DNA of 7,614 nt from Nitrososphaeria archaeon (GTDB taxonomy: Archaea > Thermoproteota > Nitrososphaeria > Geothermarchaeales > JDFR-13). Below the pieces are notes generated by a model. It was not told where the DNA came from. It ran no database searches and worked only from the letters and a program-made list of their open reading frames with translations. Shown one piece after another: positions 1-6,495 of this stretch. The translations under genes and the position numbers were made by a program. The stretch is taken from the NCBI GenBank assembly GCA_027000765.1, contig JALTNJ010000043.1, positions 1 to 7,614 of the forward strand, given 5' to 3'. Position 1 is the first letter of the stretch; every line of letters begins with the position of its first letter.

Positions 1-801
1 AGGAAAAACATTTTCATGGGGCAGGTGATGAACGCACTCCTCATGCTCATCATCGTCGGATGGAACGCCTTTGCTATAGAGAGCCTTGCTGGATACAAGG
101 GTATGCATGCCCTGGCATATATCGATAACGAGGGTCTAACTGGCTACAACTTCCCATTCTCCACTACATACCTCAACATAGCTGCTATGCTAGTGCATAT
201 GAATCCATTTATTGGGTTCTTCTTTGGAATGTCATTCATATTCGCTGATTTTATGTGGATACCGTTTTCATATATTGCCTTTAGCAGAGGTCTCTTTGCA
301 TGGGGTATGGATAGAATAGGGCCTAATTGGTTTACCGACATCCATCCGAAGTGGCATCAGCCTGTTAAACTGCTGTTGACTGAATTCATACTCGGCCAGA
401 TAGGTATCACATGGTACGCTATCTCCCCAGATGTATTAGCCGGCTTCTCAGTAGAGGTGATGCAGCTATTCTCCGTCTTCGGCTTTACTGCTATAAGCGC
501 TATGATCTTCCCCTACGTCAAGAAAGTACGGCATATCTGGGATACATCGCCGCATAAGGAATGGAAGGTGCTTGGTCTTCCAATGTGTTCAATATCTGGC
601 TTCCTAACATTCATACTGGTATTGACATTGATATGGGCAGCCTTTACATCAGAGGGTATGGAAGCAATAATGTCCATATGGACACCTATATACGTAGTCG
701 TATGGGTATCCGGTCTACTATGGTACTTTGGCTGGAAAGCATATAGGCAGAGAGAGGGTATCGATGTTACACTAGCATACAAGGAGCTGGCTCCAGAATA
801 G
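1..801 (+). CDS. APC-superfamily amino acid permease, C-terminal half (5' partial)
   Basis: This is probably an inner-membrane secondary transporter that takes up amino acids or related amines. The frame is open to base 1, so the ATG at 16 is internal and the N-terminal half lies outside the window. Six or so hydrophobic segments are visible, around bases 25-93, 169-282, 370-423, 460-519, 601-645 and 688-738. The cytoplasmic loop after the second segment has the APC pattern SRGLFAWGMDRIGP followed by HPKWHQPV (about bases 283-366), which corresponds to the family's 'sR..fam.rdg.lP..f..vhp.~~tP' signature. The polar tail GIDVTLAYKELAPE resembles the tails of archaeal amino acid permeases. About 266 residues are present, against roughly 500 for a full 12-segment member. 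The family call is confident, but the substrate cannot be inferred. A T-rich stretch just after the stop probably ends the transcript. Confidence 0.85.
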   Translation, partial: RKNIFMGQVMNALLMLIIVGWNAFAIESLAGYKGMHALAYIDNEGLTGYNFPFSTTYLNIAAMLVHMNPFIGFFFGMSFIFADFMWIPFSYIAFSRGLFAWGMDRIGPNWFTDIHPKWHQPVKLLLTEFILGQIGITWYAISPDVLAGFSVEVMQLFSVFGFTAISAMIFPYVKKVRHIWDTSPHKEWKVLGLPMCSISGFLTFILVLTLIWAAFTSEGMEAIMSIWTPIYVVVWVSGLLWYFGWKAYRQREGIDVTLAYKELAPE

Positions 802-816
802 GGACTAAATCCCCCC

Positions 817-830
817 TTTTATTTTTATTT
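817..830 (+). terminator. T-rich transcription terminator after the permease
   Basis: Three T-runs (T4, T5, T3, each broken by a single A) follow a C6 run beginning 9 bases after the permease stop codon. Archaeal RNA polymerase terminates on such T-rich tracts without needing a hairpin. The same AT-rich stretch could also serve as the TATA element of the next gene, so the two roles cannot be separated by eye. Confidence 0.4.
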
Positions 831-832
831 AA
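822..832 (+). promoter_or_regulatory. Possible TATA box for the phosphoesterase-nucleotidyltransferase pair
   Basis: The AT-rich element TTTTTATTTAA lies about 41-51 bases upstream of the ATG at 873. With the usual archaeal spacing of about 25 bases from TATA to start site, transcription would begin near 857. That leaves a leader of roughly 16 bases, enough to contain the GGTGAT ribosome-binding site at 863-868. No clear purine-rich BRE precedes it; the bases just upstream are a C/T run. Support is therefore weak. Confidence 0.3.
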
Positions 833-872
833 CCACTTGGAAAATGTATCTAAAAAAGATATGGTGATGTAA

Positions 873-1871
873 ATGGGTGTGTTAAAGATATTTTTCGCGG
901 TAGATATCCATGCGTCTACATATTGCTTTAAGAAGTTTATAAGCGCGCTTAGTGTATATGGCGCAGATATAGGAATACTGGGTGGAGATCTCTCTGGAAA
1001 GATGATTGTACCCATAATCATCGAGGAAGACGGGACCTATGTCTATGACTATCTAGGGGAAAAAGTAGTTACACGTAATAAGGAGGATCTCGCCGATATT
1101 GAGAAGAAACTGGCTTACATGGGTAACTACTATATGTACCTTACTAGAAAGGAATTTGAAGAGTTGATGAAGGAAGGTAAGACTATAGAGGGACGTATAG
1201 ATGAGAAGGCAAGGAAAATCACTCTGACAGCTGGTAGAGTGGAAGAAATATTTGTGGAGCAGGTTACCAATAGAATGAGGGAATGGCTAGAATACGCTGA
1301 GGAAAAGCTCTCCAAAAGTAAAAAGAAGCTGTATATAATTCCAGGGAATGATGACCTGCCTGAGGTGGATGAAGTAATAAGGGAATATGAGTCCGATCAC
1401 ATTATATTCGCTGACCTAAAGAAGGTTGAGATAAATGGTCATGAGATGATCGGGTTATCTTGGTCGAATAAGACTCCTTGGAATACCCCTAGGGAGAAGA
1501 CTGAGGAAGAGCTGGAGGTGAAGATAGAGGAGCTGGTGAATAGTATAGATAATATGGAGTCTGCGATTTTCCAGTTACATGTCCCTCCATATGGAACCCC
1601 ACTGGATGAGGTGCCTAAGCTAGATGATCAGTTAAGGCCGTCTGTATCCGAGACGATGAATGTGGGTAGCACCGCTGTTCTGAAGGCGATCGAGAAATAC
1701 CAGCCACTACTCAGCCTACATGGACATATACATGAGTCTAGAGGGATAATTAAAATAGGTAGGACAGTTGTAATTAACCCTGGAAGTGAATATACAGAAG
1801 GTGTATTGAGGGGAGTTATGGTATACCTAGACAAAAATAAGGTGAAGAACTATATCTTTACATCGGGATAA
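873..1871 (+). CDS. Calcineurin-like metallophosphoesterase with a long internal insert
   Basis: Likely a cytosolic two-metal phosphoesterase; the substrate is unknown. The family's metal-ligand motifs appear in order: DIH (D11, H13), GGD (D39), GND (N159), a lone His in QLHVPP (H236), and GHIH (H285, H287). The position after GN is Asp rather than the common His, giving GNDD, as in several archaeal Icc-related phosphoesterases. No signal peptide or membrane segment is seen. The unusual part is the spacing between GGD and GND, about 120 residues and rich in Lys/Glu (44-152), where simple family members have far fewer. The start is well supported, with GGTGAT at 863-868 four bases before the ATG. 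The nucleotidyltransferase-like gene begins 9 bases after the stop, so the two are almost surely co-transcribed. Phosphodiesterase, nuclease or phosphatase activity are all possible. Confidence 0.85.
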   Translation: MGVLKIFFAVDIHASTYCFKKFISALSVYGADIGILGGDLSGKMIVPIIIEEDGTYVYDYLGEKVVTRNKEDLADIEKKLAYMGNYYMYLTRKEFEELMKEGKTIEGRIDEKARKITLTAGRVEEIFVEQVTNRMREWLEYAEEKLSKSKKKLYIIPGNDDLPEVDEVIREYESDHIIFADLKKVEINGHEMIGLSWSNKTPWNTPREKTEEELEVKIEELVNSIDNMESAIFQLHVPPYGTPLDEVPKLDDQLRPSVSETMNVGSTAVLKAIEKYQPLLSLHGHIHESRGIIKIGRTVVINPGSEYTEGVLRGVMVYLDKNKVKNYIFTSG

Positions 1872-1880
1872 GGTGATGGC

Positions 1881-2753
1881 ATGAGTGAGGATAGATTCCG
1901 TTTACCAACAGAAATCCCTCTAGAGATCTATCCATCTCCAGAGGAGTTTGTCGAGGAGGCTAAATCAATTGTGAGGGAAGCTGGAGAGAAAGGTATTGTC
2001 TTGAGGGTAATGGGAGGCCTGGGAATATACATATTAATTCAAAATACAGAGTATGAGGACTTGTGGAGGCGGTTGGAGAGGCTTGGTGAGAGGGTTTTCA
2101 CCGACATCGACTTAGCTGGCTATGGTAAGGATAGGGAGCGGATACTAAGATTCCTTACAGAAGAAAGGGCTTCATGTGTATATCAGATTTGGCGTCCCTC
2201 GCTATATTACTATAGGGGTTCGAGATACATCTTCTATGGATGCCCCGAGGGATGTGAGTTTCCCAAGGGGAAGGGCTGTAAAATCCCTATGGTGGAGGTT
2301 TTCTTTGACAGGCTACAGATGAATCATACGATTGAATTTAAGGGGAGACTTGAGCACGGTGAATATGCTCTTCCACTGACAGAAATACTGCTTACAAAAC
2401 TACAGATTGTAAAGATTAATGAGAAGGATATAAAGGATGCAATTGTCCTCCTAAGCGCTTTTGAAGTAGGCTCTTCTGATAAGGAGGGTATCAACGGAGA
2501 TTATATAGCTAGTCTTATGAGTAAGGACTGGGGCTTTTACTATACTTTTACAACCAACCTTAGGAAGGTAAAAGAGTATGCCACGAATAAATATAGGGAT
2601 AAATTATCCGAGGATAACGTTAAGAAAGTGTCGGATAGAGTAGACCATCTATTGAAGCTCATCGAGGACAGGCCTAAGAGCATGGGATGGAAGCTTAGAG
2701 CCAAGGTCGGGCCAAAAAAGAAATGGTATAATGAGGTTGATGACTGGTATTAA
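1881..2753 (+). CDS. Nucleotidyltransferase-fold protein (AbiEii/MNT-like), function unknown
   Basis: This looks like a member of the DNA polymerase-beta-type nucleotidyltransferase superfamily. RVMGGLGIY (G45-G46) resembles the GG/GS motif after strand one, FTDIDL (D75, D77) the metal-binding DxD, and VEVFFD (E139 to D143) the region of the third acidic residue. After these comes LLLTKLQIVKINEKDIKDAIVL (K173, D183, D186), the conserved C-terminal helix pattern of AbiEii-like and related NTases. Between strands sits a cysteine cluster, C121, C125 and C133, flanked by Gly/Pro/Lys, which could bind a metal. The last 80 residues are charged and probably helical. The ATG at 1881 has GGTGATG at 1872-1878 and lies 9 bases after the phosphoesterase stop. 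No partner antitoxin of the AbiEi kind is visible, so a toxin role is not supported. The superfamily call is moderately sure; the substrate is unknown. Confidence 0.6.
   Translation: MSEDRFRLPTEIPLEIYPSPEEFVEEAKSIVREAGEKGIVLRVMGGLGIYILIQNTEYEDLWRRLERLGERVFTDIDLAGYGKDRERILRFLTEERASCVYQIWRPSLYYYRGSRYIFYGCPEGCEFPKGKGCKIPMVEVFFDRLQMNHTIEFKGRLEHGEYALPLTEILLTKLQIVKINEKDIKDAIVLLSAFEVGSSDKEGINGDYIASLMSKDWGFYYTFTTNLRKVKEYATNKYRDKLSEDNVKKVSDRVDHLLKLIEDRPKSMGWKLRAKVGPKKKWYNEVDDWY
2711..2723 (-). terminator. Possible T-tract terminator for the minus-strand MFS transcript
   Basis: Read on the minus strand, the bases are TTTCTTTTTTGGC, beginning about 40 bases after the MFS stop and inside the 3' end of the converging nucleotidyltransferase gene. 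With only 8 bp between the two stop codons, any MFS terminator must overlap the opposite gene, and this is the strongest T-run available. The same bases encode a Lys-rich stretch on the + strand (KKKW), so the run may simply reflect that protein sequence. Confidence 0.25.
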
Positions 2754-2761
2754 AGCATAGA

Positions 2762-3985
2762 TTAGAACGGCTCCTTTATCTTAGGTAGGATAATCATTAT
2801 CAGTATAGACCCTACAATTGATAGGGCTGCTGTAGTCAGGATCAACAACCCAATGTTTTCATTGGAGAATATAACTAGTAGTGAAGCTAGGAAATATCCT
2901 ATTGAAGATGATATGGAGGAAGCGGTTCCATTTATACTAACAGCCCGCGCCCTATATGCGGGGGGAGTAGAATCCATGAAATATTTCTGGAATCCCGCTC
3001 TTCTAAGGTTCCATAGAGTATGGATGAAAACAAGGCCGAGTAATATGGTTAAAGGCCCCCCGAGATAAAATAGCAAGAACCCTACCGATGAAAGAGAGTA
3101 GCCTATAAGCATCAGTATCCTAGAATCCACATCGTCTACAAAGGGCATTATAACTAGACCAGTTACGATCGCTACCGATGACGCTATGGTTAAATACAGC
3201 CCATATGTACTATTATCTATTCCGTTTCTAAAAGCGTATCTAATTAGATAGCTGTTTGAAATGGACCAGCCGAGTTGAACTATTAAATGAAATAATATTA
3301 TCCTCTTAGTGGATGTAGGTAGTGTCTTGAAGCCAAGTAGCCCCCTAATGTTCTCTCTTATAATCTCCTTAATTGGCTCAACATCTACCGTCTCAAGGGT
3401 CTCCTCAAGCATGAACCATCTTATTATGGCTGCTGAGGCCGCTAAGATCGTTGCTATTAGGAAGACAACTCGGTATCCAAATGGATTGATATCACCATAT
3501 TGAAATATAATATATCCCATTATATAGGCCGCGGGTAGGCTAAAAAACCTAGGGACCTGAGTAATTAATATCATTCCCCTTGCTCGTTCCTCGGACCTTA
3601 GGCTATCCCCGACTATTGCTTGAAGCGATGGCCTATATATACCGGCGAAACTTCCTATCGCCATCCCCAGTAGTATTATCGACCAATCTGGGGCCAGTGT
3701 GTACGCGAGATAATTGAGGGCTATTAACCAAGTAAATATTATAACGGCTTTTCTACGTCCATAGTAGTCTCCGATCAAACCCCCTATGAGTAGGTTGGGG
3801 ATCTGTATTAGGGCTGCAACACTATATAATATGCCTATATATGCCTCTTCACCACCTAGCACGACGATGTAGTTAGGTAGATATGGATCTGCTCCTCTAT
3901 GTACATAGCCGAATAATGTCCATGTAATGAGGAGTACGTAGATATTCTTATGATAGCCTAGGAAGATCTCCTTAATTTTTTTCAT
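2762..3985 (-). CDS. Major facilitator superfamily (MFS) transporter
   Basis: A 407-residue integral membrane protein with about twelve hydrophobic segments, the usual MFS length. The signature motif A lies in the loop between segments 2 and 3: GGLIGDYYGRRK, about residues 68-79. A longer charged cytoplasmic loop at about residues 200-235 separates the two six-helix halves. Charged residues in the first segment (R30, D33) could take part in substrate or proton coupling. The substrate is not predictable from sequence. The gene begins 40 bases after the stop of the arginine-deiminase-family gene on the same strand, with no convincing TATA box in the gap, so it is probably the second gene of that transcript. 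It may import the enzyme's substrate or export its product. The ATG at 3985 has only a weak ribosome site (AGTGGT, 3992-3997). Its 3' end converges on the nucleotidyltransferase gene. Confidence 0.9.
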   Translation of the reverse strand: MKKIKEIFLGYHKNIYVLLITWTLFGYVHRGADPYLPNYIVVLGGEEAYIGILYSVAALIQIPNLLIGGLIGDYYGRRKAVIIFTWLIALNYLAYTLAPDWSIILLGMAIGSFAGIYRPSLQAIVGDSLRSEERARGMILITQVPRFFSLPAAYIMGYIIFQYGDINPFGYRVVFLIATILAASAAIIRWFMLEETLETVDVEPIKEIIRENIRGLLGFKTLPTSTKRIILFHLIVQLGWSISNSYLIRYAFRNGIDNSTYGLYLTIASSVAIVTGLVIMPFVDDVDSRILMLIGYSLSSVGFLLFYLGGPLTILLGLVFIHTLWNLRRAGFQKYFMDSTPPAYRARAVSINGTASSISSSIGYFLASLLVIFSNENIGLLILTTAALSIVGSILIMIILPKIKEPF

Positions 3986-4025
3986 AAGGATACCACTTCA
4001 CACCATTTAAGTGGGTTTAGGCATC

Positions 4026-5417
4026 CTAATATAATTCCCTTGTTGCGCATCTAACTCCTCCACCACCGGCCTCAATATGTGGAATATCTACTTCAATTAC
4101 ATCGACTCCAAACTCTCTCTCCAAGTACCTGTTCATCTCCTTATTGAAACTGTCTACGACCAATCTTCCTTTACCTAGATTTAATGCATTAGCCATTGTT
4201 ATCGGGCTTCCACCTCTCCTAGGGGCTTCATCCAACACAATACCATATTTCTTTGCAACTGCACCGAAATGTTCTACTTCAAAGCTTTCATTTACCCTAT
4301 CATATCTCAAAATGGAGTACATGCCTATTCTCATAGGATCGATAACTGCATAGTATATTCCATTTAAATCGCCTAAATATGTGAAGACCACATCGAGATG
4401 GACAGAGCCAGTAATGTCCCAGTGCCTCACATATCCCGATAGTGGCACTCCATATAGTTCAATATCCTCTGGTAGGAAGTCAGCTAGGAACTTAAAAGTG
4501 CCTACGTTACTTCCTCTGACTCCTATGCCGGTAAATAACGCTGTACCTTTCTCAGTCTTTATCAAGAAGAAGTTCCCTCCCTCCATCTTACTCCTTACCA
4601 ATATACTTCTTACTCTACTCCAGCCAGCCCTAAGAACCGGTGTATAGTTAATCATGTGATAAACCTCATTTATTACCCTCTCCTCTCCCCTCCTAATATC
4701 AAGAGCCATATTCCCTATGATAGGCTTCCCCATCCACGTCACGCTCTGATCCCTTGTATAACCAATTTTCGGTAGATCTGGTGGAATATCGATATAGTAT
4801 GTCCTCACGTTCTTAGGCGGCTCATCGATTGTGTTCATCAGCTTTTGATCAAGAAAAAGATCTACTGCGACGCTATATTCAGATAGAGCTTCTGATATTG
4901 AATATACATCCTCAATCCATCCAGAGGCATATGGAGTCTTCTTCCCGTTTCTTGTATTCTCCCTCCAGACCCACTCTAGCCAGGAGCCCCTTACTATTGA
5001 GAACTGTTTATCTGATGGAGAGATCATCATGATACGTGTCTTCGGATGGTCTTCAGGATAAAACTTCTCTTTTGACAAATCTATTCTTTTCCATAGATAT
5101 ACAAGGCGTGAAACAAATTTATAATGGCTCTCCTGCCACCCCTCATTTATCAGCTTCCAGTACAAGTTGTTTGGCAATAGACCTATGACTTGATCCAAGA
5201 AGAGAAATATATCTAAATCAGGTATCTCCATCTTGTCTTTTATATCTGTTATATTAATTATCTCCTCATATGGCTGGGGAGGTATATTGGGGTATCCTTT
5301 AAAGGTCTCCTCATATTTCAGCCTTATAGCAGGTGGTCTTATAACTAGAGATACCTTATCTATGAACTCCCCCCATTTCTCCTCCTCAAATATGGGTACA
5401 AGCTTATTTATCATCAA
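4026..5417 (-). CDS. Arginine deiminase/amidinotransferase-family (pentein) enzyme with extra N-terminal region
   Basis: Likely a cytosolic guanidine-modifying hydrolase or transferase; arginine deiminase (arginine to citrulline plus ammonia) is the nearest textbook activity. The full pentein catalytic set is visible: D223 in YTRDQ, E279 in EGGN, H340 and D342 in HLDVVFT, and nucleophile C457 in GGGGVRCATREL at the C-terminus. These match D166, E224, H278, D280 and C406 of Pseudomonas arginine deiminase in order and approximate spacing. The first recognisable pentein strand is near residue 127 (TRIMMIS), leaving about 125 unassigned N-terminal residues. Only about 95 residues separate that strand from D223, too few for the helical insert of bacterial arginine deiminases. 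The start is TTG 5417 or ATG 5414: GGGTG at 5425-5429 is 7 bases before the TTG but 10 before the ATG. An MFS transporter follows; no ornithine carbamoyltransferase or carbamate kinase is present. Confidence 0.82.
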   Translation of the reverse strand: MMINKLVPIFEEEKWGEFIDKVSLVIRPPAIRLKYEETFKGYPNIPPQPYEEIINITDIKDKMEIPDLDIFLFLDQVIGLLPNNLYWKLINEGWQESHYKFVSRLVYLWKRIDLSKEKFYPEDHPKTRIMMISPSDKQFSIVRGSWLEWVWRENTRNGKKTPYASGWIEDVYSISEALSEYSVAVDLFLDQKLMNTIDEPPKNVRTYYIDIPPDLPKIGYTRDQSVTWMGKPIIGNMALDIRRGEERVINEVYHMINYTPVLRAGWSRVRSILVRSKMEGGNFFLIKTEKGTALFTGIGVRGSNVGTFKFLADFLPEDIELYGVPLSGYVRHWDITGSVHLDVVFTYLGDLNGIYYAVIDPMRIGMYSILRYDRVNESFEVEHFGAVAKKYGIVLDEAPRRGGSPITMANALNLGKGRLVVDSFNKEMNRYLEREFGVDVIEVDIPHIEAGGGGVRCATRELY

Positions 5418-5484
5418 ATATCTACACCCAGCATCCGTCTTGGAAGAATATTGGTATTAATATTATAGTAAAAATAAATCGATA

Positions 5485-5496
5485 CTATAAAGTTTT
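5485..5496 (-). promoter_or_regulatory. BRE/TATA promoter of the deiminase-MFS unit
   Basis: On the minus strand the bases read AAAAC (5496-5492, BRE-like) followed directly by TTTATAG (5491-5485, TATA-like), a good match to the archaeal promoter layout. Transcription would start about 25 bases downstream, near 5460, giving a leader of about 45 bases before the deiminase start. It sits in the 98-bp gap after the protease gene stop, so the deiminase and MFS genes probably do not depend on read-through. Confidence 0.5.
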
Positions 5497-5515
5497 GCCG
5501 CGGTGGGTGATCTCT

Positions 5516-6373
5516 CTATCCACCCCAGAGATATTTAAGTAGTTCTTCTATATTTAATGCACTAACAACTGTAATGCTATATCCTTTTTCAGAAAGATAC
5601 TGCTGCACATTTATAGTTTTGGGCTCGTATGTTATCAAATAGAATCCTGGGACGATTTCTCTCTCTACCTTTACATATATCGTGACATTCTCCTGTCCAT
5701 GTGGTACGATAAACATCCTTCCCCCGTTTTCCGCCGCCGCAGTTCCCTTCTCAAGTATCCCACCAACCTTACCTATACTCCCATCGGGGTTTATAGTTCC
5801 AGTAATGTATACTGACATGTCTATGCTTTTGTTTAACAATAGGCTTATAAGTGCGACTGTGATAGCTGCTCCAGCACTTGGACCATCTACTACATCGACC
5901 GCCTGAGGCGCCTCAATGCTAAGAATAATATCCACATCGGAAAAGTTGTATCCAGTGATGTTAGCAGCTACCCTGCGGGCTATCTCAAGACTTGTCTGTA
6001 AGTCTATTCCTATCTTAGGCTGTGTATTTACTAGGATCTTGCCGGTCCCTGGAACCAGCGATATAGTGAAGTTAAGTACAATACCGAAATACTCTCCCTC
6101 TCCCTTGGCTACCGCTACAGCATGATACTTTATGGTGCCGAAGGCGCCATTGCTCATATTAAGTGTAGTAGAGTTTAACATGTAACTCGATATAGCCGTA
6201 TAATATTCCAGCTGCTTTTCCACGAGTTCAAGCCTATTCTTCAAGTCATTTAACTTATCCTTAAGCTCCCTGTTTTCAGTATAGAAGGTCATGAGAGAGT
6301 TTATGCTTATCCCAAGCAGGATTATAAGTATAAGGTTGAGTGCAATGCTGATCTTTAGCCTCCTTGATGCCAT
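5516..6373 (-). CDS. Membrane-anchored Lon-like (S16-type) serine protease, archaeal COG1750 type
   Basis: A 285-residue protein with a short basic start (RRLK), one hydrophobic segment (about 8-29), a charged, probably coiled-coil stretch (about 32-57), and a Lon-type proteolytic domain. The Ser/Lys dyad is visible: S166 in DGPSAGAA and K209 in GGILEKGTAA. The two are 43 residues apart, the same spacing as S679 and K722 of E. coli Lon. GTINPDGSIGKVGG between them is also typical of Lon domains. There is no AAA+ ATPase domain, so it should act independently of ATP. Positive charges before the segment suggest the catalytic domain lies outside the cytoplasmic membrane, perhaps degrading or trimming surface and secreted proteins. 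Start: ATG at 6373 follows GGAGGTGAT by six bases. It probably forms a single-gene unit. Family assignment is strong; substrates are unknown. Confidence 0.88.
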   Translation of the reverse strand: MASRRLKISIALNLILIILLGISINSLMTFYTENRELKDKLNDLKNRLELVEKQLEYYTAISSYMLNSTTLNMSNGAFGTIKYHAVAVAKGEGEYFGIVLNFTISLVPGTGKILVNTQPKIGIDLQTSLEIARRVAANITGYNFSDVDIILSIEAPQAVDVVDGPSAGAAITVALISLLLNKSIDMSVYITGTINPDGSIGKVGGILEKGTAAAENGGRMFIVPHGQENVTIYVKVEREIVPGFYLITYEPKTINVQQYLSEKGYSITVVSALNIEELLKYLWGG

Positions 6374-6379
6374 GTGTTA

Positions 6380-6388
6380 ATCACCTCC
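6380..6388 (-). promoter_or_regulatory. Near-perfect Shine-Dalgarno site of the protease gene
   Basis: GGAGGTGAT on the minus strand is fully complementary to the archaeal 16S rRNA 3' end and lies six bases before the ATG at 6373. It fixes that start and implies a leadered, efficiently translated mRNA. The other genes here have shorter matches such as GGTGAT. Confidence 0.75.
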
Positions 6389-6424
6389 GAGGACGGTTTA
6401 AATTTATTGTAATGAAGATAATTA

Positions 6425-6454
6425 CCTTTAATTTAAAAAATATATAATTAAAGG
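6425..6454. promoter_or_regulatory. 9-bp inverted repeat enclosing a TATA-like core upstream of the protease
   Basis: CCTTTAATT (6425-6433) and AATTAAAGG (6446-6454) are perfect reverse complements around a 12-base AT-only core with a TATATA-like sequence. It lies 52-81 bases upstream of the protease ATG, where a TATA box would fit a leadered transcript. It could be an operator around the promoter, or a 3' hairpin of the preceding gene, whose stop is at 6496. The AT-rich arms make a chance match possible. Confidence 0.33.
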
Positions 6455-6495
6455 CTAAGGTCTCCGATAGAGAAATATGAAAATTGATTGTGGAG

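Noticed and set aside
144..341. Minus-strand open frame opposite the permease
   Set aside because: It lies wholly inside the permease coding region, has no ribosome site and no family-like sequence. The same applies to the other opposite-strand frames at 513-782, 1130-1315 and 1628-1834.
767..1021. Minus-strand open frame spanning the permease end and the phosphoesterase start
   Set aside because: It runs antisense to the metal-binding start of the phosphoesterase, whose frame is clearly real; its own protein is low-complexity.
2738..2752. C-box-like TGATGA at the end of the nucleotidyltransferase gene, as in archaeal C/D guide RNAs
   Set aside because: No matching D box or internal C'/D' pair follows at usable spacing, and the bases are explained by the coding sequence.
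1881..2753. Nucleotidyltransferase as the toxin of an AbiE-type toxin-antitoxin pair
   Set aside because: No AbiEi-like winged-helix antitoxin gene is adjacent. The neighbour upstream is a phosphoesterase and the one downstream is on the opposite strand.
4026..5417. Agmatine deiminase or peptidylarginine deiminase
   Set aside because: The motif order and sequences (TRD, EGGN, HLDxVFT, GGGGxRC) match the arginine deiminase/amidinotransferase family rather than the agmatine/peptidylarginine deiminase family.
4144..5460. Four + strand open frames opposite the deiminase gene (4144-4353, 4381-4647, 4829-5032, 5233-5460)
   Set aside because: The minus-strand frame holds a complete catalytic motif set over this span. 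The opposite frames are Ser/Pro/Leu-rich shadows without ribosome sites.
5501..5526. Possible hairpin terminator at the protease stop (GGGTG ... CACCC arms)
   Set aside because: Only five paired bases, partly within the coding end, and no T-run follows on the minus strand.
5682..6125. Two + strand open frames opposite the protease gene
   Set aside because: They overlap the Lon-type catalytic region of the minus-strand gene and resemble no protein family.
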